From positions 1 through 64,000 of the forward strand of contig NZ_LGDG01000215.1 in assembly GCF_001279775.1 (NCBI RefSeq): a DNA stretch of 64,000 nucleotides. Direction: 5' to 3'. This DNA is from Streptomyces sp. MMG1533. Lineage in GTDB: Bacteria > Actinomycetota > Actinomycetes > Streptomycetales > Streptomycetaceae. This document shows, piece after piece, positions 27,458 through 37,141 of the stretch (position 1 is its first letter; each line of letters opens with the position of its first letter). The position numbers and the translations under genes were made by a program. Under the pieces are notes generated by a model. It was not told the DNA's origin. It saw nothing but the letters and a program-made list of their open reading frames with translations, and searched no databases.

Positions 27458-28110
27458 ACGTGATCATCGCCGGGGCCGGACGGCTCGGCACCCAGATCGC
27501 CCAGGTGCTCGCCGCCGCCCACAACGAGGTGACGCTGATCGACGCCGACGACGACCGCGTCGCCGAACTCGAGGGGCGCGTCCCGGTGCGGCTGATCGCC
27601 GGGGACGCGTGTGAACCCACCCTTCTGGAACACGCCGGCGCTCTCACCGCCGACCTCCTCATCGCCACCACCGGGGACGACGAGGACAACCTCGTCATCA
27701 GCCTGCTCGCCAAACGGCAGTTCTCGGTGCCCCGCGTGGCCGCCCGGTTCAACGACGCCGACAACGCCTGGCTGTTCGACGGGCGTTGGGGCGTCGACGT
27801 CGCCGTCCCCGCCGCCACCCCGCTGATCTCCCTCATCGAGGAGGCCACCGGGGCCACCGACACGGTCGCCCTGCTGCGGCTCAGCAAAGCCGGCGTCGAC
27901 GTCATCGAAACGGCCATCACACCGCAGTCCAGGACGGCGGGCCGTGCCCTGGGCGACGTCCCGTTGCCCGAAGGCACGGTCGTCGCCACGATCGTCCGCG
28001 ACGGACAACCGACCGTGCCGGATCCGGCGGTGCGGCTCCGACCCGGTGACGAGATCCTGCTCGTCTCGCACAACGCGACCGAGCATGAGATCCACGCGGC
28101 GTTCCAGTGA
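27454..28110 (+). CDS. Second TrkA-type RCK protein
   Basis: 218 residues from GTG 27454, overlapping the preceding stop by four bases. TrkA_N: NVIIAGAGRLGTQIAQVLAA, VTLIDADDDRVAEL, LLIATTGDDEDNLVISLLAK. TrkA_C from about residue 138 with the usual LPEGTVVATIVRDGQPTVPD and RPGDEILLVSH. It is paired with the preceding gene like the CeoB/CeoC (TrkB/TrkC) pair of mycobacteria. It ends five bases before the convergent V-ATPase D stop. Confidence 0.9.
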   Translation: MNVIIAGAGRLGTQIAQVLAAAHNEVTLIDADDDRVAELEGRVPVRLIAGDACEPTLLEHAGALTADLLIATTGDDEDNLVISLLAKRQFSVPRVAARFNDADNAWLFDGRWGVDVAVPAATPLISLIEEATGATDTVALLRLSKAGVDVIETAITPQSRTAGRALGDVPLPEGTVVATIVRDGQPTVPDPAVRLRPGDEILLVSHNATEHEIHAAFQ

Positions 28111-28114
28111 ACGG

Positions 28115-28735
28115 TCACCGCTCGGGGCTCCGAGCCGCCCAGCGCCGCCGGACGCCGTCCTCGTGCTCGGCCTGCTCCAGGGCGAGGTCGGCCCGGTCGA
28201 GCGCCTCCCGCAGGCGGGGAATCCAGTGGCGCCGTAGGGCGCGGACCCGGTGCCGGGTGCTGATGACCTCGGCGCCCAGCAGTTCGGCGGCAGCATGAGC
28301 GGCGGCGTACTCGCCGCCGGCGCGCAGGGCACGGCCGTAGGCCGCTTCGGCGTGCACGAGGGCGGTGTTCGTGGGAGCGGCGGCGGTGGGTGATCGGGCG
28401 GGTACGGACACAGCGGCCGCCGCGGGGTGGCGTACCCCCATGGAGGTGGTCCAGCGCAGTGTGACCTCGGCGGGACCGATACCCGCGGTGGCCGCGTCGA
28501 GGGCCTGTTCCCCGCCCAGGAAGAGCCCCCTCAGTAGCAAGTTCTCGGCCTCGGACAGCAAGTCCCGCCAGGCGCGGGCGGCTGACCTCTCCGCGCTCAG
28601 CAGCCGCTCGTGCTCGGAGCGCAGGATACGGAGCTTCTGCTCCAGCAGGTCGGCTCCGCGTTCGGCGACATCGAGGCTGTGCCGCAGTCGCAGCCGTCCC
28701 GCCCGACCGGGCGGCACACGGCGGGCGCCGGTCAT
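28115..28735 (-). CDS. V/A-type ATPase subunit D
   Basis: 206 residues. The N-terminal pattern VPPGRAGRLRLRHSLDVAER and the long heptad-repeat helix (LLEQKLRILRSEHERLLSAE) are typical of subunit D, the central rotor stalk of V/A-ATPases. The C-terminal helix (VISTRHRVRALRRHWIPRLR) is also well conserved. Its ATG overlaps the stop of the subunit B gene by four bases. Because the A subunit of this locus is truncated and B is frameshifted, D has no complete local partner. Confidence 0.85.
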   Translation of the reverse strand: MTGARRVPPGRAGRLRLRHSLDVAERGADLLEQKLRILRSEHERLLSAERSAARAWRDLLSEAENLLLRGLFLGGEQALDAATAGIGPAEVTLRWTTSMGVRHPAAAAVSVPARSPTAAAPTNTALVHAEAAYGRALRAGGEYAAAHAAAELLGAEVISTRHRVRALRRHWIPRLREALDRADLALEQAEHEDGVRRRWAARSPER

Positions 28736-30134
28736 CGGGACGCCTCCACGTCCGGTGCGTCCTTCGCCCCGTGGGCGTCGAGGAGCCCGGTGGGGAGCAT
28801 GGAGAGCTGGCTGCGGGGCAGTGTGAGCAGGGCCCGCCAGCCGCGTTCGAGCGAGTCGGCGAGGCTGCGGGACTCGTCACTGCGCTGGTCGGCGAAGTCC
28901 CTCAGGAACGCCTCCTCGAAGTCGAGGTAGCGGCGGTCGGTGGAGCTCAGCGCCGCCTGGCCGACCAGGTCCGCGAGATCACGGACCTGCCGGGCTCGTG
29001 CCAGGGCGGCGAGCAGCTGGGCCGCGACGTCGAGGTGGTCGTCGCGGGTACGGCCGGGGCCGGCGCCCTTGCGCATCAGCCGGGAGAGTGAGGACAGGGC
29101 GTCCAGCGGCGGGTACACACCCCGCGCGTGGGTCTCCGGCGAGAGCACGATCTGTCCCTCGGTGATGTAGCCGGTCAGGTCGGGCACGGGATGGGTGATG
29201 TCGCCCGCGGGCATGGTGAGCACCGCAGCACGGTGACCGAGCCCGGTCGCCCGCGAATGCGTCCGCAGCGCTCGTACAAGGAGGCCAGGTCGCTGTAGAG
29301 GTAGCCGGGGTAGGCGCGGCGAGCGGGGATCTCCCCGCGGGCGGCGGAGACCTCGCGCAGGGCTTCGGCGTACGTCGTCATGTCGGTCATCACCACCAGG
29401 ACGTGCCGTCCCTCGGTGAAGGCGAGGTGCTCGGCGACGGTGAGCGCGATGCGAGGGGTGAGGATCCGTTCGATCACCGGGTCGTCGGCGGTGTTCAGCA
29501 GCAGGACCAGTTCCCCGGCCGCGGACCGTTCCTCCAGGACGTCACGTACGAAGGAGGCGTCGGCGTGCGTCAGCCCCATGCCCGCGAAGACGACACTGAA
29601 CGCCTCTCCGCCGACGGTGGCCTGCGCGGCGATCTGGGCGGCCAGCTCCAGATGCGGCAGCCCGGCCACCGAGAACACCGGCAGTTTCTGCCCCCGTACC
29701 AGCGTGGTCAGGGCGTCGACGGCCCCGACACCGGTGAGCACCGGTTCGGACGGCGGCTCACGTCGCACCGGGTTGACGGGGGCACCGCCCACCTCGGCCT
29801 GGTGGGAGCCGAATATGGGTGGCCCGTCGTCGACGGGGGCCCCGCGGCCGTTGCAGACGCGGCCGAGCCAGTCCGTGCCGACCGGGACGCGCAGCGGGCT
29901 GCCCGAGAAGACCGCGCGGACGCCCTGCGGGTCCATGCCCGCGGTGCCCTCCAGCACCTGGACGACCGCCAGGCCGCGGTCGGCGTCCAGCACCACGCCG
30001 TGGCGCCGTTCGCCCGAGGCGAGGGTGATGTGCGCGTACTCGTCCCAGCCGACCCCCGAGACCCCCTCGACGATCGCGAGCGGCCCCCGGAGTTCACGCA
30101 CCGCCGTGTACTCGATTCCGCCGGAGAGGCTCAT
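28732..30134 (-). pseudogene. V/A-type ATPase subunit B, frameshifted
   Basis: Residues 1-304 read from ATG 30134: LRGPLAIVEGVSGVGWDEYA, LGRVCNGRGAPVDDGPPIFG, VFSVAGLPHLELAAQIAAQA, and RGEIPARRAYPGYLYSDLAS. Near 29220 the homology moves to the next frame (VLTMPAGDITHPVPDLTGYI, then GQIVLSPETHARGVYPPLDA) and ends at 28732. The two parts together give about 467 residues, the normal size of subunit B. B is the non-catalytic nucleotide-binding subunit. A single indel in GSVTVL separates the halves; an assembly error is possible. It overlaps both A and D by ATGA junctions. Confidence 0.85.
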
Positions 30135-31042
30135 GACCGCACTTCTCCCAGCCGGGAGAGCATGGCGTCACGCCGCGCCGCCACCCCGGTGGCGTCGTGC
30201 GGGCCGGTGTCCTCCCGGGCACGCAGCAGCGGACCGAAGTCGACCTCCTCCACCGACGCCGCAGAAACACCGGAGTCCACCAGCTCCCGGCAGCGGCCGA
30301 CGACCGCCAGGACGGCATCGGCCAGTGCGGCCGTCTTCTCCGGCCCGCAGTATGCGTCCCGTTCAGACAGCGCGCTCTGCTGCAGCACGCCCTCCCGCAC
30401 CAGATGGCCCGCGAGCACTCTGATCCGCTCCCGCGCCGGAAGGGCGGCGATCCCGATCAGGTCCACCAGGTCGGCCAGCCGGTCGGCCTCCGCCAGCGCC
30501 GCCCCCACCCGGTCACGGCGCCGGGACCACGCCGGATCTCCGGCCGCCCGGTGTCCGGCGGCCAGCACGGGGACGTCCCGGGAGAAGGACCCCGCCCAGG
30601 AGACCGCCGGGTAGTGGCGGGCATAGGCGAGGTCGCGGTCCAGGGTCCACAGGCAGCGGACGAAGCGTTCGGTGTGGGCCGTGACCGGTTCGGTCATGTC
30701 CCCGCCTGGCGGGGACACCGCGCCGATCACGGTCACCGAGCCCCGGTCACCGCCGAGCGTGGTCACGGCGGCGGCCCGCTCGTAGAAGGCCGCGATGGCC
30801 GAGGCCAGTCCGGCCGGATAACCCTCCTCGGCGGGCAGCGCGCCGGTACGGGAGGCGAACTCGCGCAGCGCCTCGGCCCATCGGGAGGTCGAGTCGGCGA
30901 TGACCACCACGTCCAGGCCCATGTCACGGAAGTACTCGGCGACCGTCACCCCCGTGTGGACACTGGCCTCGCGCGCCATCATCGGCATGTTGGAGGTGTT
31001 CGCGATCGTCACCGTGAGCCGCGTCGGCACGGAGCCGTCGGC
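30131..31042 (-). pseudogene. V/A-type ATPase catalytic subunit A, N-terminal half deleted
   Basis: Recognisable subunit A sequence begins abruptly at about 31040 with LTVTIANTSNMPMMAREASV, then DVVVIADSTSRWAEALREFA, PAEEGYPAGLASAIAAFYER, and the C-terminal helical domain to 30131. The first ~300 residues, including the Walker A loop of the catalytic site, are gone. The open frame extends to 31306, but that part is antisense to a CBS-BON gene fragment and not homologous. The break coincides with the N-terminal break of that CBS-BON gene, so one deletion removed both 5' ends. Confidence 0.85.
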
Positions 31043-31051
31043 AGGCTGTGG

Positions 31052-31468
31052 CAGCACCGCCTGTACGACAAGAGCCACGGCGACACGGCCGCCACGTTGA
31101 TGACCTTCCCGCCCGTCACCGTCCACCCGGAGCAGAGGGTGGCGGACGCGGCGTGGACCGCCGCGCACGGCCGGTTGAAGCGCCTCCCCGTGACCGACCA
31201 TCACGGTCGGCTCGTCGGTGTGGTGAGCCGGCACGATCTGCTGTGTGCCCTGATCCGCGACGACGCCGAGATCCTCGCCGAGGTCGAGTCCCTGGTCGGC
31301 CGACACCTGCTGGACCCGCGCGCTGTCGAAGTCACCGTGGAGAACGGCGTGGTGACCGTGGCGGGGAAAGTCAACAAAGCAGACAAAGCACTCGTCCCCG
31401 AACTGCTCGCCTCAGTGCGGGACATCGACGACGTGGTGGGTGTCATCGACAACACCGAAGCGGTCTGA
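31052..31468 (+). pseudogene. CBS-BON protein, N-terminally truncated
   Basis: The frame keeps the second CBS motif (TLMTFPPVTVHPEQRVADAA, HGRLKRLPVTDHHGRLVGVV, SRHDLLCALIRDD) and a full BON domain (DPRAVEVTVENGVVTVAGKV) up to the stop at 31468. The linker residues just before, HRLYDKSHGDTA, are also native, but the first CBS motif and start codon are absent. The sequence to the left belongs to the V-ATPase A subunit on the opposite strand. No start codon with a ribosome site is visible, so it is probably not expressed. Confidence 0.75.
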
Positions 31469-31493
31469 GCCGTTCACGTCCACGGAGGGCACA

Positions 31494-31745
31494 TCAGCCC
31501 GTGCGGGCGACGAGAAAGTCGGCACTGCTGGACAGTGTGGTCAGCCGGGGTGTGTCCTCGTCCTCGATGCGGACACCGGACCGTTCGCTGAGCACCTCGA
31601 CGAAACTCAGGAAGTCCAGGGAGTCCATCTCCAGCGCGTCACGGAACGCGTCGTCGGGCCCCAGTGCGGCGAAGTCGGCGTCCGGGATGACCCGGGAGAT
31701 CGATTCCCTCACCATTTCCAGTGCGTCGGTTCGGTTGATGTTCAC
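31494..31745 (-). CDS. Acyl carrier protein
   Basis: 83 residues from GTG 31745, overlapping the E2 stop by four bases (GTGA). It has the ACP four-helix pattern with the phosphopantetheine attachment Ser in LEMDSLDFLSFVEVL (about residue 41) and conserved acidic helix II. It is the last gene of the 2-oxoacid dehydrogenase operon. A carrier protein encoded with E1/E2 and an acetate-CoA ligase is unusual. It might receive acyl groups from the ligase or dehydrogenase, but no acyltransferase or ketosynthase is present to confirm this. Confidence 0.85.
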   Translation of the reverse strand: MNINRTDALEMVRESISRVIPDADFAALGPDDAFRDALEMDSLDFLSFVEVLSERSGVRIEDEDTPRLTTLSSSADFLVARTG

Positions 31746-33199
31746 AGCTGCTCCGGGTTCTGCAGGAGGTGGGTGACCGCCGTGAGGTAGCGGGCGCCGA
31801 CAGCGCCGTCCGTCGCTCGGTGGTCGGCCGAGAGGGTCGCAGTGACTACGGGCCGCACGCCCAGCATGCCGTCGACGGCGCACGGCCGGTCGACCACCCG
31901 CCCGAAACCGACGAGGGCCACCTGCGGCGGGTAGATCACTCCGAACACGGCCTCTACTCCCTGATCTCCGAGGTTGGTGACCGTGATCGTGGCGTCCGAC
32001 ACCTCGGAGCCGCGCAGTCTGCCCGTACGGGCCCGGGTGACCAGGTCCTTCAGGGCCGTCATCAGCTGCGGGAGTGCCAGGGCGTCGGCGTGGTGCAGCG
32101 CGGGGGCGACGAGCCCTCCGCCGCGCAGCGAGACGGCCACGCCGAGGTGGACGCCCTCGCCGGCCGTGAAGTGGTCGTCGGTCCAGGAACCGTTGAGCTC
32201 GGGGACATCCCGGGCCGCCAGGGCCGCCGCCTTGAGCAGCAGGGCAGCGGGGAGCAGCCGTTCCCCGATCGAGCTGCGCCGATTGTGCTCGTGCAGCCAG
32301 TCCATCGCGGCGGCCATGTCCACGGTCGTGGAGAGGTAGTAGTGGGGAATGTCCCGGTTGGCGCGGCTCATCAGACCGGCGATCGCCCGGCGCATGGCGG
32401 TCCCCCGGTCTCCCGAGAGACGCTCGGCGGACGGACGGACCGTGGGGGCGCCGACATGCGCGGACGGGGCCTCGGCCGCAGGCCCCAAGGCCCCGTGGCG
32501 TACGTCCGCGGCACGGACGGCCGAGTCCTTGCCCGTTCCCCTCACCATGGCCAGATCGACGCCCATTTCGGCCGCCAGTCTCCGGGCGAGAGGGGTTACC
32601 CGCAGGCGCGGTTGCCGGGCGGCCGCCGCTTCCTCGACGTCGGTTCGGGTGACGCGTCCTCCGGGCCCGGAACCGTGCAGTGTCTCCAGGTCTACGCCGC
32701 TTTGCTCCGCCAGATGCCGGACCAGGGGACCTGCCTCGGTGTGGACGCCTTGTCGAGCGGTGGTCAGTACCGGGGCCGGGACCGTGGCGGGTTCGGGAGG
32801 CGGGGACGGGGGCTTGGCAGGCTCGCCCTTCTTCGGTGCGCGACGGGCCGCTCGTCGCTTCGCCGCTTTCTCGGTCTTTCCAGAAACCTCGGGTTGCCCG
32901 GCCTTGCGCGGTTCTCGGGTCGTGTGCGGTTTCTCCTCTCCTGCCGGGTGCTCGGGTTTCTTGGCCGGCACCCCGATCAGCGCGAGTGGTGTGCCCACCG
33001 ACACCGTCGTGCCGGGCTCGACGAGGAGCTCGGCCAGAGTTCCGGTCTCGAAGCACTCCACCTCGATGGTCGACTTCGCGGTCTCGACGACCGCGACCGG
33101 ATCGCCCTTGTGGACGAGGTCGCCGGGCTCCACCAGCCACTCCAGGAGCGTTCCCTCGTCCATGTCGGCACCGAGGGACGGCATGGTGAACTCGGCCAT
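31742..33199 (-). CDS. 2-oxoacid dehydrogenase E2 (lipoyl acyltransferase) with two E3-binding domains
   Basis: 485 residues from ATG 33199. Lipoyl domain at residues 1-75 with lipoyl Lys42 in VETAKSTIEV. A Lys/Pro-rich linker runs from about 78 to 150. Peripheral-subunit-binding domains follow at about 156-190 (GPLVRHLAEQSGVDLETLHG) and 202-234 (TPLARRLAAEMGVDLAMVRG); most bacterial E2s carry only one. The catalytic domain has DIPHYYLSTTVDM and the active-site LSADHRATDGAVGARYL. It forms the core that transfers acyl groups from E1 to CoA. No E3 (lipoamide dehydrogenase) is encoded here. It is most like acetoin or pyruvate dehydrogenase E2s. Confidence 0.92.
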   Translation of the reverse strand: MAEFTMPSLGADMDEGTLLEWLVEPGDLVHKGDPVAVVETAKSTIEVECFETGTLAELLVEPGTTVSVGTPLALIGVPAKKPEHPAGEEKPHTTREPRKAGQPEVSGKTEKAAKRRAARRAPKKGEPAKPPSPPPEPATVPAPVLTTARQGVHTEAGPLVRHLAEQSGVDLETLHGSGPGGRVTRTDVEEAAAARQPRLRVTPLARRLAAEMGVDLAMVRGTGKDSAVRAADVRHGALGPAAEAPSAHVGAPTVRPSAERLSGDRGTAMRRAIAGLMSRANRDIPHYYLSTTVDMAAAMDWLHEHNRRSSIGERLLPAALLLKAAALAARDVPELNGSWTDDHFTAGEGVHLGVAVSLRGGGLVAPALHHADALALPQLMTALKDLVTRARTGRLRGSEVSDATITVTNLGDQGVEAVFGVIYPPQVALVGFGRVVDRPCAVDGMLGVRPVVTATLSADHRATDGAVGARYLTAVTHLLQNPEQL

Positions 33200-33201
33200 G
33201 G

Positions 33202-34200
33202 TCAGTCCACCGCCCGGTGGGCGGCCGCGACGATGTCGGGGGTCTGCGGCAGGGCGGCCTCCTCCATCTGACGGGCGTACGGCATGGGCACCTCCGCGCT
33301 GCACACCCGCTCGACGGGCGCGTCCAGTTCGTAGAAGGACTCCTCGGCGATACGGGCGGACACCTCGGCGGCGAAACTTCCCGTCCGCCATGCCTCGTCG
33401 ACGACCACGGCACGGTGGGTACGGGCCACGGAAGCGGCGACGGTGCGGGCGTCGAAGGGCCGCAGCGTGCGCAGGTCGATCACTTCGGCGCTGATGCCCG
33501 CGGCGGCCAGCTCGTCCGCCGCCGCGAGGGCCTTGGGCAGCGAACCTCCGTACGTGATCAGCGAGATGTCGGTGCCGGGCCTGCGGACCGAAGCGTGATC
33601 CAGGTCAACGGGCGCGGTGGCCGGGAGGAGTTCGCCGGAGACGTTGTAGAGACTTCCGTGCTCGAAGATCAGGACCGGGTCGGGGTCCGCGAGCGCCGGG
33701 GCCAGCATGTGGCGTGCGTCCTCGAGGGTGGCGGGGGCGAGCACCCGGATGCCGGGGATGTGCGCGTACCAGCCCTCCAGGCTGTGCGAGTGCTGGGCCC
33801 CGAGCTGCCGTCCGGCACCTGTCGTCATGCGGATGACCAGGGGCACGGCCAGTTGGCCGCCCGACATGTGCAGCAGGGTGGCGGCGTTGTTGAGGATCTG
33901 GTCGAGGGCGAGCAGGCTGAAGTTGACGGTCATGATCTCGACGATCGGCCGCAGCCCGGCCAGGGCGGCGCCGATGCCGGCGCCCACGAACGCGGACTCC
34001 GACAGCGGCGTGTCGCGGACGCGTGCCGGACCGAACTCCTCCAGCAGGCCGAGGCTGACGCCGAAGCCTCCGCCGTAGCGGCCCACGTCCTCGCCCATCA
34101 GGAAGACACGGTCGTCGGCGCGCAGGGCGTCCCGCAGCGCCTCGCGCAGCGCTTCCCGGTAGGTCGTCTTCACCGCCTGCGGCCGCTCATCGTCGCCCAT
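33202..34200 (-). CDS. 2-oxoacid (pyruvate/acetoin) dehydrogenase E1 beta
   Basis: 332 residues from ATG 34200, two bases after the E1 alpha stop. Typical E1 beta blocks: [80 protein letters not shown] and the C-terminal transketolase domain with [20 protein letters not shown]. The acidic Glu of the GEDVG motif would activate thiamine diphosphate. It forms an alpha2beta2 tetramer with the upstream gene product. The [18 protein letters not shown] segment is close to AcoB-type and hypoxia-linked actinobacterial enzymes; the keto-acid substrate is not proven. Confidence 0.92.
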   Translation of the reverse strand: MGDDERPQAVKTTYREALREALRDALRADDRVFLMGEDVGRYGGGFGVSLGLLEEFGPARVRDTPLSESAFVGAGIGAALAGLRPIVEIMTVNFSLLALDQILNNAATLLHMSGGQLAVPLVIRMTTGAGRQLGAQHSHSLEGWYAHIPGIRVLAPATLEDARHMLAPALADPDPVLIFEHGSLYNVSGELLPATAPVDLDHASVRRPGTDISLITYGGSLPKALAAADELAAAGISAEVIDLRTLRPFDARTVAASVARTHRAVVVDEAWRTGSFAAEVSARIAEESFYELDAPVERVCSAEVPMPYARQMEEAALPQTPDIVAAAHRAVD

Positions 34201-34202
34201 GG

Positions 34203-35285
34203 TCAGCTCACCTCCGCCGCAGCGCTGGTGACGTGGTGCAGGAGATGCTCCACCGGTTCTTCGGGCGCCTGCTCGGCCGCCTCCACCGCGTGGTCGACCT
34301 CGGCGGCGACCCGGCGCTCGATCCCGGCGAGCGTCTCGTCGACGGGCTCGCCGTCCTCGCGCATGCGGTCGAGAAGACGGGTGATCGGGTCCCGCTCCTT
34401 CCACCGCTCGACCTCCGCCTTGTCGCGGTACCGGTCCGGGTCGTACATGGAATGGGCACGGAACCGGTAGGTGCGCAGTTCGAGGAAGTGCGGTCCGGCA
34501 CCGGACCTGACGGCCTCGGCGGCCCGTCGTGCGGTCTGTTCCACGGCCTCGACGTCCATGCCGTCGACGGCCCACGCGACCATGCCGTACGAAGCGGCCC
34601 GCATGGCCAGGTCGGTCTGCGCCTCGTGCCGCGCCAGGGCCGTGCCCATGGCGTAGAGGTTGTTCTCGCAGATGAGCAGCAGGGGAAGTCTCCACAGGGC
34701 CGCGAGGTTCGCCGTTTCGTGGAACTCTCCCTCGGCGAAGGCTCCGTCACCGAAGAAGCAGCAGGTGACGCGGTCCTGTCCGCGCATACGGTCGGCGAGG
34801 GCGAGGCCGGCGGCCAGCGGAATTCCACCGGCGACGATCGCGTTGCCGCCGTAGAAGCGCCGGCTCGCGTCGAACAGGTGCATGGAGCCGCCCCGGCCGC
34901 CGCTGCACCCGGTCGCCCTGCCGTACATCTCGGCCATGATGGCCTCGGCCGTGATCCCGCGGGCCAGGGCGTGGCCGTGCTCGCGGTAGGTGGCGACGAC
35001 CGCGTCCTCGGGCCTGAGGGCCTCGTTGACGCCGACGGCGACGGCCTCCTCGCCGATGTACAGGTGGACGAAGCCGCGGATCTTCGTGGCGCTGTACAGC
35101 TCGACGCACCGCTCCTCGAATCGCCGGATGCGCAGCATGGCCTCCAGCAGGTCCGTCCGGTGCCCATCGGCCGAACGGGCGGACGGAGATCCGGCGCCCG
35201 TCTTCCGCCTGGTCTTCGCGGCCTTCTTGCCGACCTTCCGGGGAGCCGGGGCCTTGCGGGCGCTGGTGGGGTGGGCCGGGCTCAT
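34203..35285 (-). CDS. 2-oxoacid (pyruvate/acetoin) dehydrogenase E1 alpha
   Basis: 360 residues. A basic, Ala/Lys-rich extension of ~40 residues ([20 protein letters not shown]) precedes the E1 alpha fold. Thiamine-diphosphate motif: [20 protein letters not shown] to LICENN. Substrate and phosphorylation-loop-like regions: [31 protein letters not shown] and [16 protein letters not shown] are conserved. The ATG overlaps the stop of the acetate-CoA ligase gene (ATGA). The odd basic N-terminus could mediate binding to other subunits or nucleic acid; this is inference. Confidence 0.92.
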   Translation of the reverse strand: MSPAHPTSARKAPAPRKVGKKAAKTRRKTGAGSPSARSADGHRTDLLEAMLRIRRFEERCVELYSATKIRGFVHLYIGEEAVAVGVNEALRPEDAVVATYREHGHALARGITAEAIMAEMYGRATGCSGGRGGSMHLFDASRRFYGGNAIVAGGIPLAAGLALADRMRGQDRVTCCFFGDGAFAEGEFHETANLAALWRLPLLLICENNLYAMGTALARHEAQTDLAMRAASYGMVAWAVDGMDVEAVEQTARRAAEAVRSGAGPHFLELRTYRFRAHSMYDPDRYRDKAEVERWKERDPITRLLDRMREDGEPVDETLAGIERRVAAEVDHAVEAAEQAPEEPVEHLLHHVTSAAAEVS

Positions 35286-37072
35286 GAGGATCCCTCCAGG
35301 GTGGACAGGTCGCCCGTGGGCAGGCCGAGTTCGCGTGCGCGCAGCAGACGGCGCATCACCTTCCCGCTGCGGGTCTTGGGCAGGTTCTGGTCGAACACGA
35401 TCTCCCTGGGTGCGACGGCGGGCCCCAGCTTGCGGCGGCCGAAGGCGAGCAGCTCACGCTCCAGATCCGGAGTCGGCGGGACACCGGGGCGCAGCGAGAC
35501 GAACGCCTTGACGACGTTCCCGGCGACCGGGTCCGGCCGTCCGATCACGCCAGCCTCGGCCACTGATGGGTGCTCCATCAGCGCGCTCTCCACCTCGAAC
35601 GGGCCGATGAGATGGCCGGCCGACTTGATGACGTCGTCGGCGCGCCCCACGAACCAGTACCAGCCGTCCGCGTCCCGGCGGACCAGGTCACCGGTCAGAT
35701 ACCAGCCGTCCACGAACGCGGCGTCGTAGCGCTCCTTGTCGTGGAGATAGCCGCGGAACATCGCCGGCCAGCCCGGCCGGAGCGCCAACTCGCCCTCGAC
35801 CTCGGGGCTTCGCACCTGCGTGACCCGGCCGTCGGTGACCAGGGCCCGGCCGTCCTCGCCCTGTTCCAGCACGGTCGCCTCGACGCCGGGCAGTGGCCGC
35901 CCCATCGAGCCGGGCCGTATCTCACAGGCGGCGAAGTTCGCGATCATGATGCAGCCGGTCTCCGTCTGCCACCAGTTGTCGTGCACCGGCAGGCCCAGCA
36001 CGTCCTGGCCCCACAGGACGGCCTCCGGGTTGAGGGGCTCGCCGACGGAGGCGATGAAGCGCAGGGCCGACAGGTCGTAGGAGCGCGGCAGGTCGTACGG
36101 ACCCTGGCGCGGTGTGGCGCGCATCAGCATGCGCAGGGCCGTGGGGGCGGTGTACCAGACGCCGACCCGCTGCTCGCCGAGGATCCGGTACCAGCGCCGC
36201 GCGTCGTAGTCCCCCTCGTCGACGACCACCGTCACGCCGTGGACGAGCGGGGCGATGATCCCGTACGACATGCCGGTGACCCAGCCGGGGTCGGCAGTGC
36301 ACCAGTACACGTCCTCGGGGTGCAGGTCGAGGGCGTACGCGGCCGTGGCGTAGTGGGCAACGACGGCCTCGTGGACGTGGACCGCGCCCTTGGGGGTGCC
36401 CGTGGTACCGCTGGTGAAGTGCAGCAGGGCCATGTCGTCGGGCGAGGTCGGCGGGATAGTGAAGGTGTCCGGGGCGGCGGCCATCACGTCGTCGAAGGAG
36501 ACGGTGCCGGGCAGTTCCGCGGTGCCGGGCCCGACGATCAGGACGTGTTCCAGTCCGGGAACGGAGGCCCGCCGCTCGGCGACCTTGCGCCGGTACAGGG
36601 CCGCGGTGGTGACCAGAACACGGGCGTCGCCGAGCCGCAGCCGCTGCTCCACCGGGTCGGGGCCGAAGGCCGAGAAGAGCGGGCACAGCACGCTGGTGTT
36701 CTTCAGGGTGCCCAGCACCGTGGTGTACAGCTCGGGGCAGCGGCCCAGCAGGGTGAACACCCGGTCTCCGCGGCCGACGCCGAGTGACCGCAGAACGTTC
36801 GCGAAACGCGCCGTACGTCGGGCCAGTTCCGCGTACGTGACAGTGGAGACGGAGTCGTCCCGGGCCACGCAGCACAGGGCGACCTTGTCCGCATGCTCGG
36901 ACGCCGCGTGCAGGTCGACCGCCTCATAAGCCATGTTGAGGCCGCCGCCGGGCAGCCCGGCCAGCTCGGTGCGCGCCTGTGCCCAGGTGAAGTCCGAGCA
37001 GGCTCGGCCGTAGTCGGCGAGACGGGGTGGAACGACCGATGTGGTGTCCTTGCCGATGGTTTCCCAGTGCAT
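35282..37072 (-). CDS. acsA: Acetate--CoA ligase (AMP-forming), AcsA-like
   Basis: 596 residues from ATG 37072 with GGGAGGAGC upstream; the ATG at 37090 lies in that ribosome site. Adenylation core: [20 protein letters not shown] (P-loop-like A3), [33 protein letters not shown] (acetyl-CoA synthetase Trp pocket), [20 protein letters not shown], and catalytic Lys in [11 protein letters not shown]. The WWQTE motif and length fit acetyl-CoA synthetases rather than longer-chain ligases. It heads a tightly coupled run with E1 alpha, E1 beta, E2 and ACP. Together they would funnel acetate and a 2-oxoacid toward acetyl units. Confidence 0.9.
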   Translation of the reverse strand: MHWETIGKDTTSVVPPRLADYGRACSDFTWAQARTELAGLPGGGLNMAYEAVDLHAASEHADKVALCCVARDDSVSTVTYAELARRTARFANVLRSLGVGRGDRVFTLLGRCPELYTTVLGTLKNTSVLCPLFSAFGPDPVEQRLRLGDARVLVTTAALYRRKVAERRASVPGLEHVLIVGPGTAELPGTVSFDDVMAAAPDTFTIPPTSPDDMALLHFTSGTTGTPKGAVHVHEAVVAHYATAAYALDLHPEDVYWCTADPGWVTGMSYGIIAPLVHGVTVVVDEGDYDARRWYRILGEQRVGVWYTAPTALRMLMRATPRQGPYDLPRSYDLSALRFIASVGEPLNPEAVLWGQDVLGLPVHDNWWQTETGCIMIANFAACEIRPGSMGRPLPGVEATVLEQGEDGRALVTDGRVTQVRSPEVEGELALRPGWPAMFRGYLHDKERYDAAFVDGWYLTGDLVRRDADGWYWFVGRADDVIKSAGHLIGPFEVESALMEHPSVAEAGVIGRPDPVAGNVVKAFVSLRPGVPPTPDLERELLAFGRRKLGPAVAPREIVFDQNLPKTRSGKVMRRLLRARELGLPTGDLSTLEGSS

Positions 37073-37141
37073 CGGTGCTCCTCCCAGCACTGCGTCCGAT
37101 GGACCGGCCGCCCCGTTCGGGCTCCCGCTTCCGGGCTTCTC

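Noticed and set aside
28100..28125. Palindrome GTGAACGGTCAC as bidirectional terminator between convergent genes
   Set aside because: No loop or T-tract and it overlaps a stop codon; not a convincing terminator.
29215..29225. Programmed ribosomal frameshift in V-ATPase B
   Set aside because: No slippery heptamer or pseudoknot; the neighbouring A gene is also broken, so mutation or assembly error is simpler.
31052..31306. N-terminal extension of V-ATPase A on the minus strand
   Set aside because: Antisense to real CBS-BON coding sequence; no A-subunit homology.
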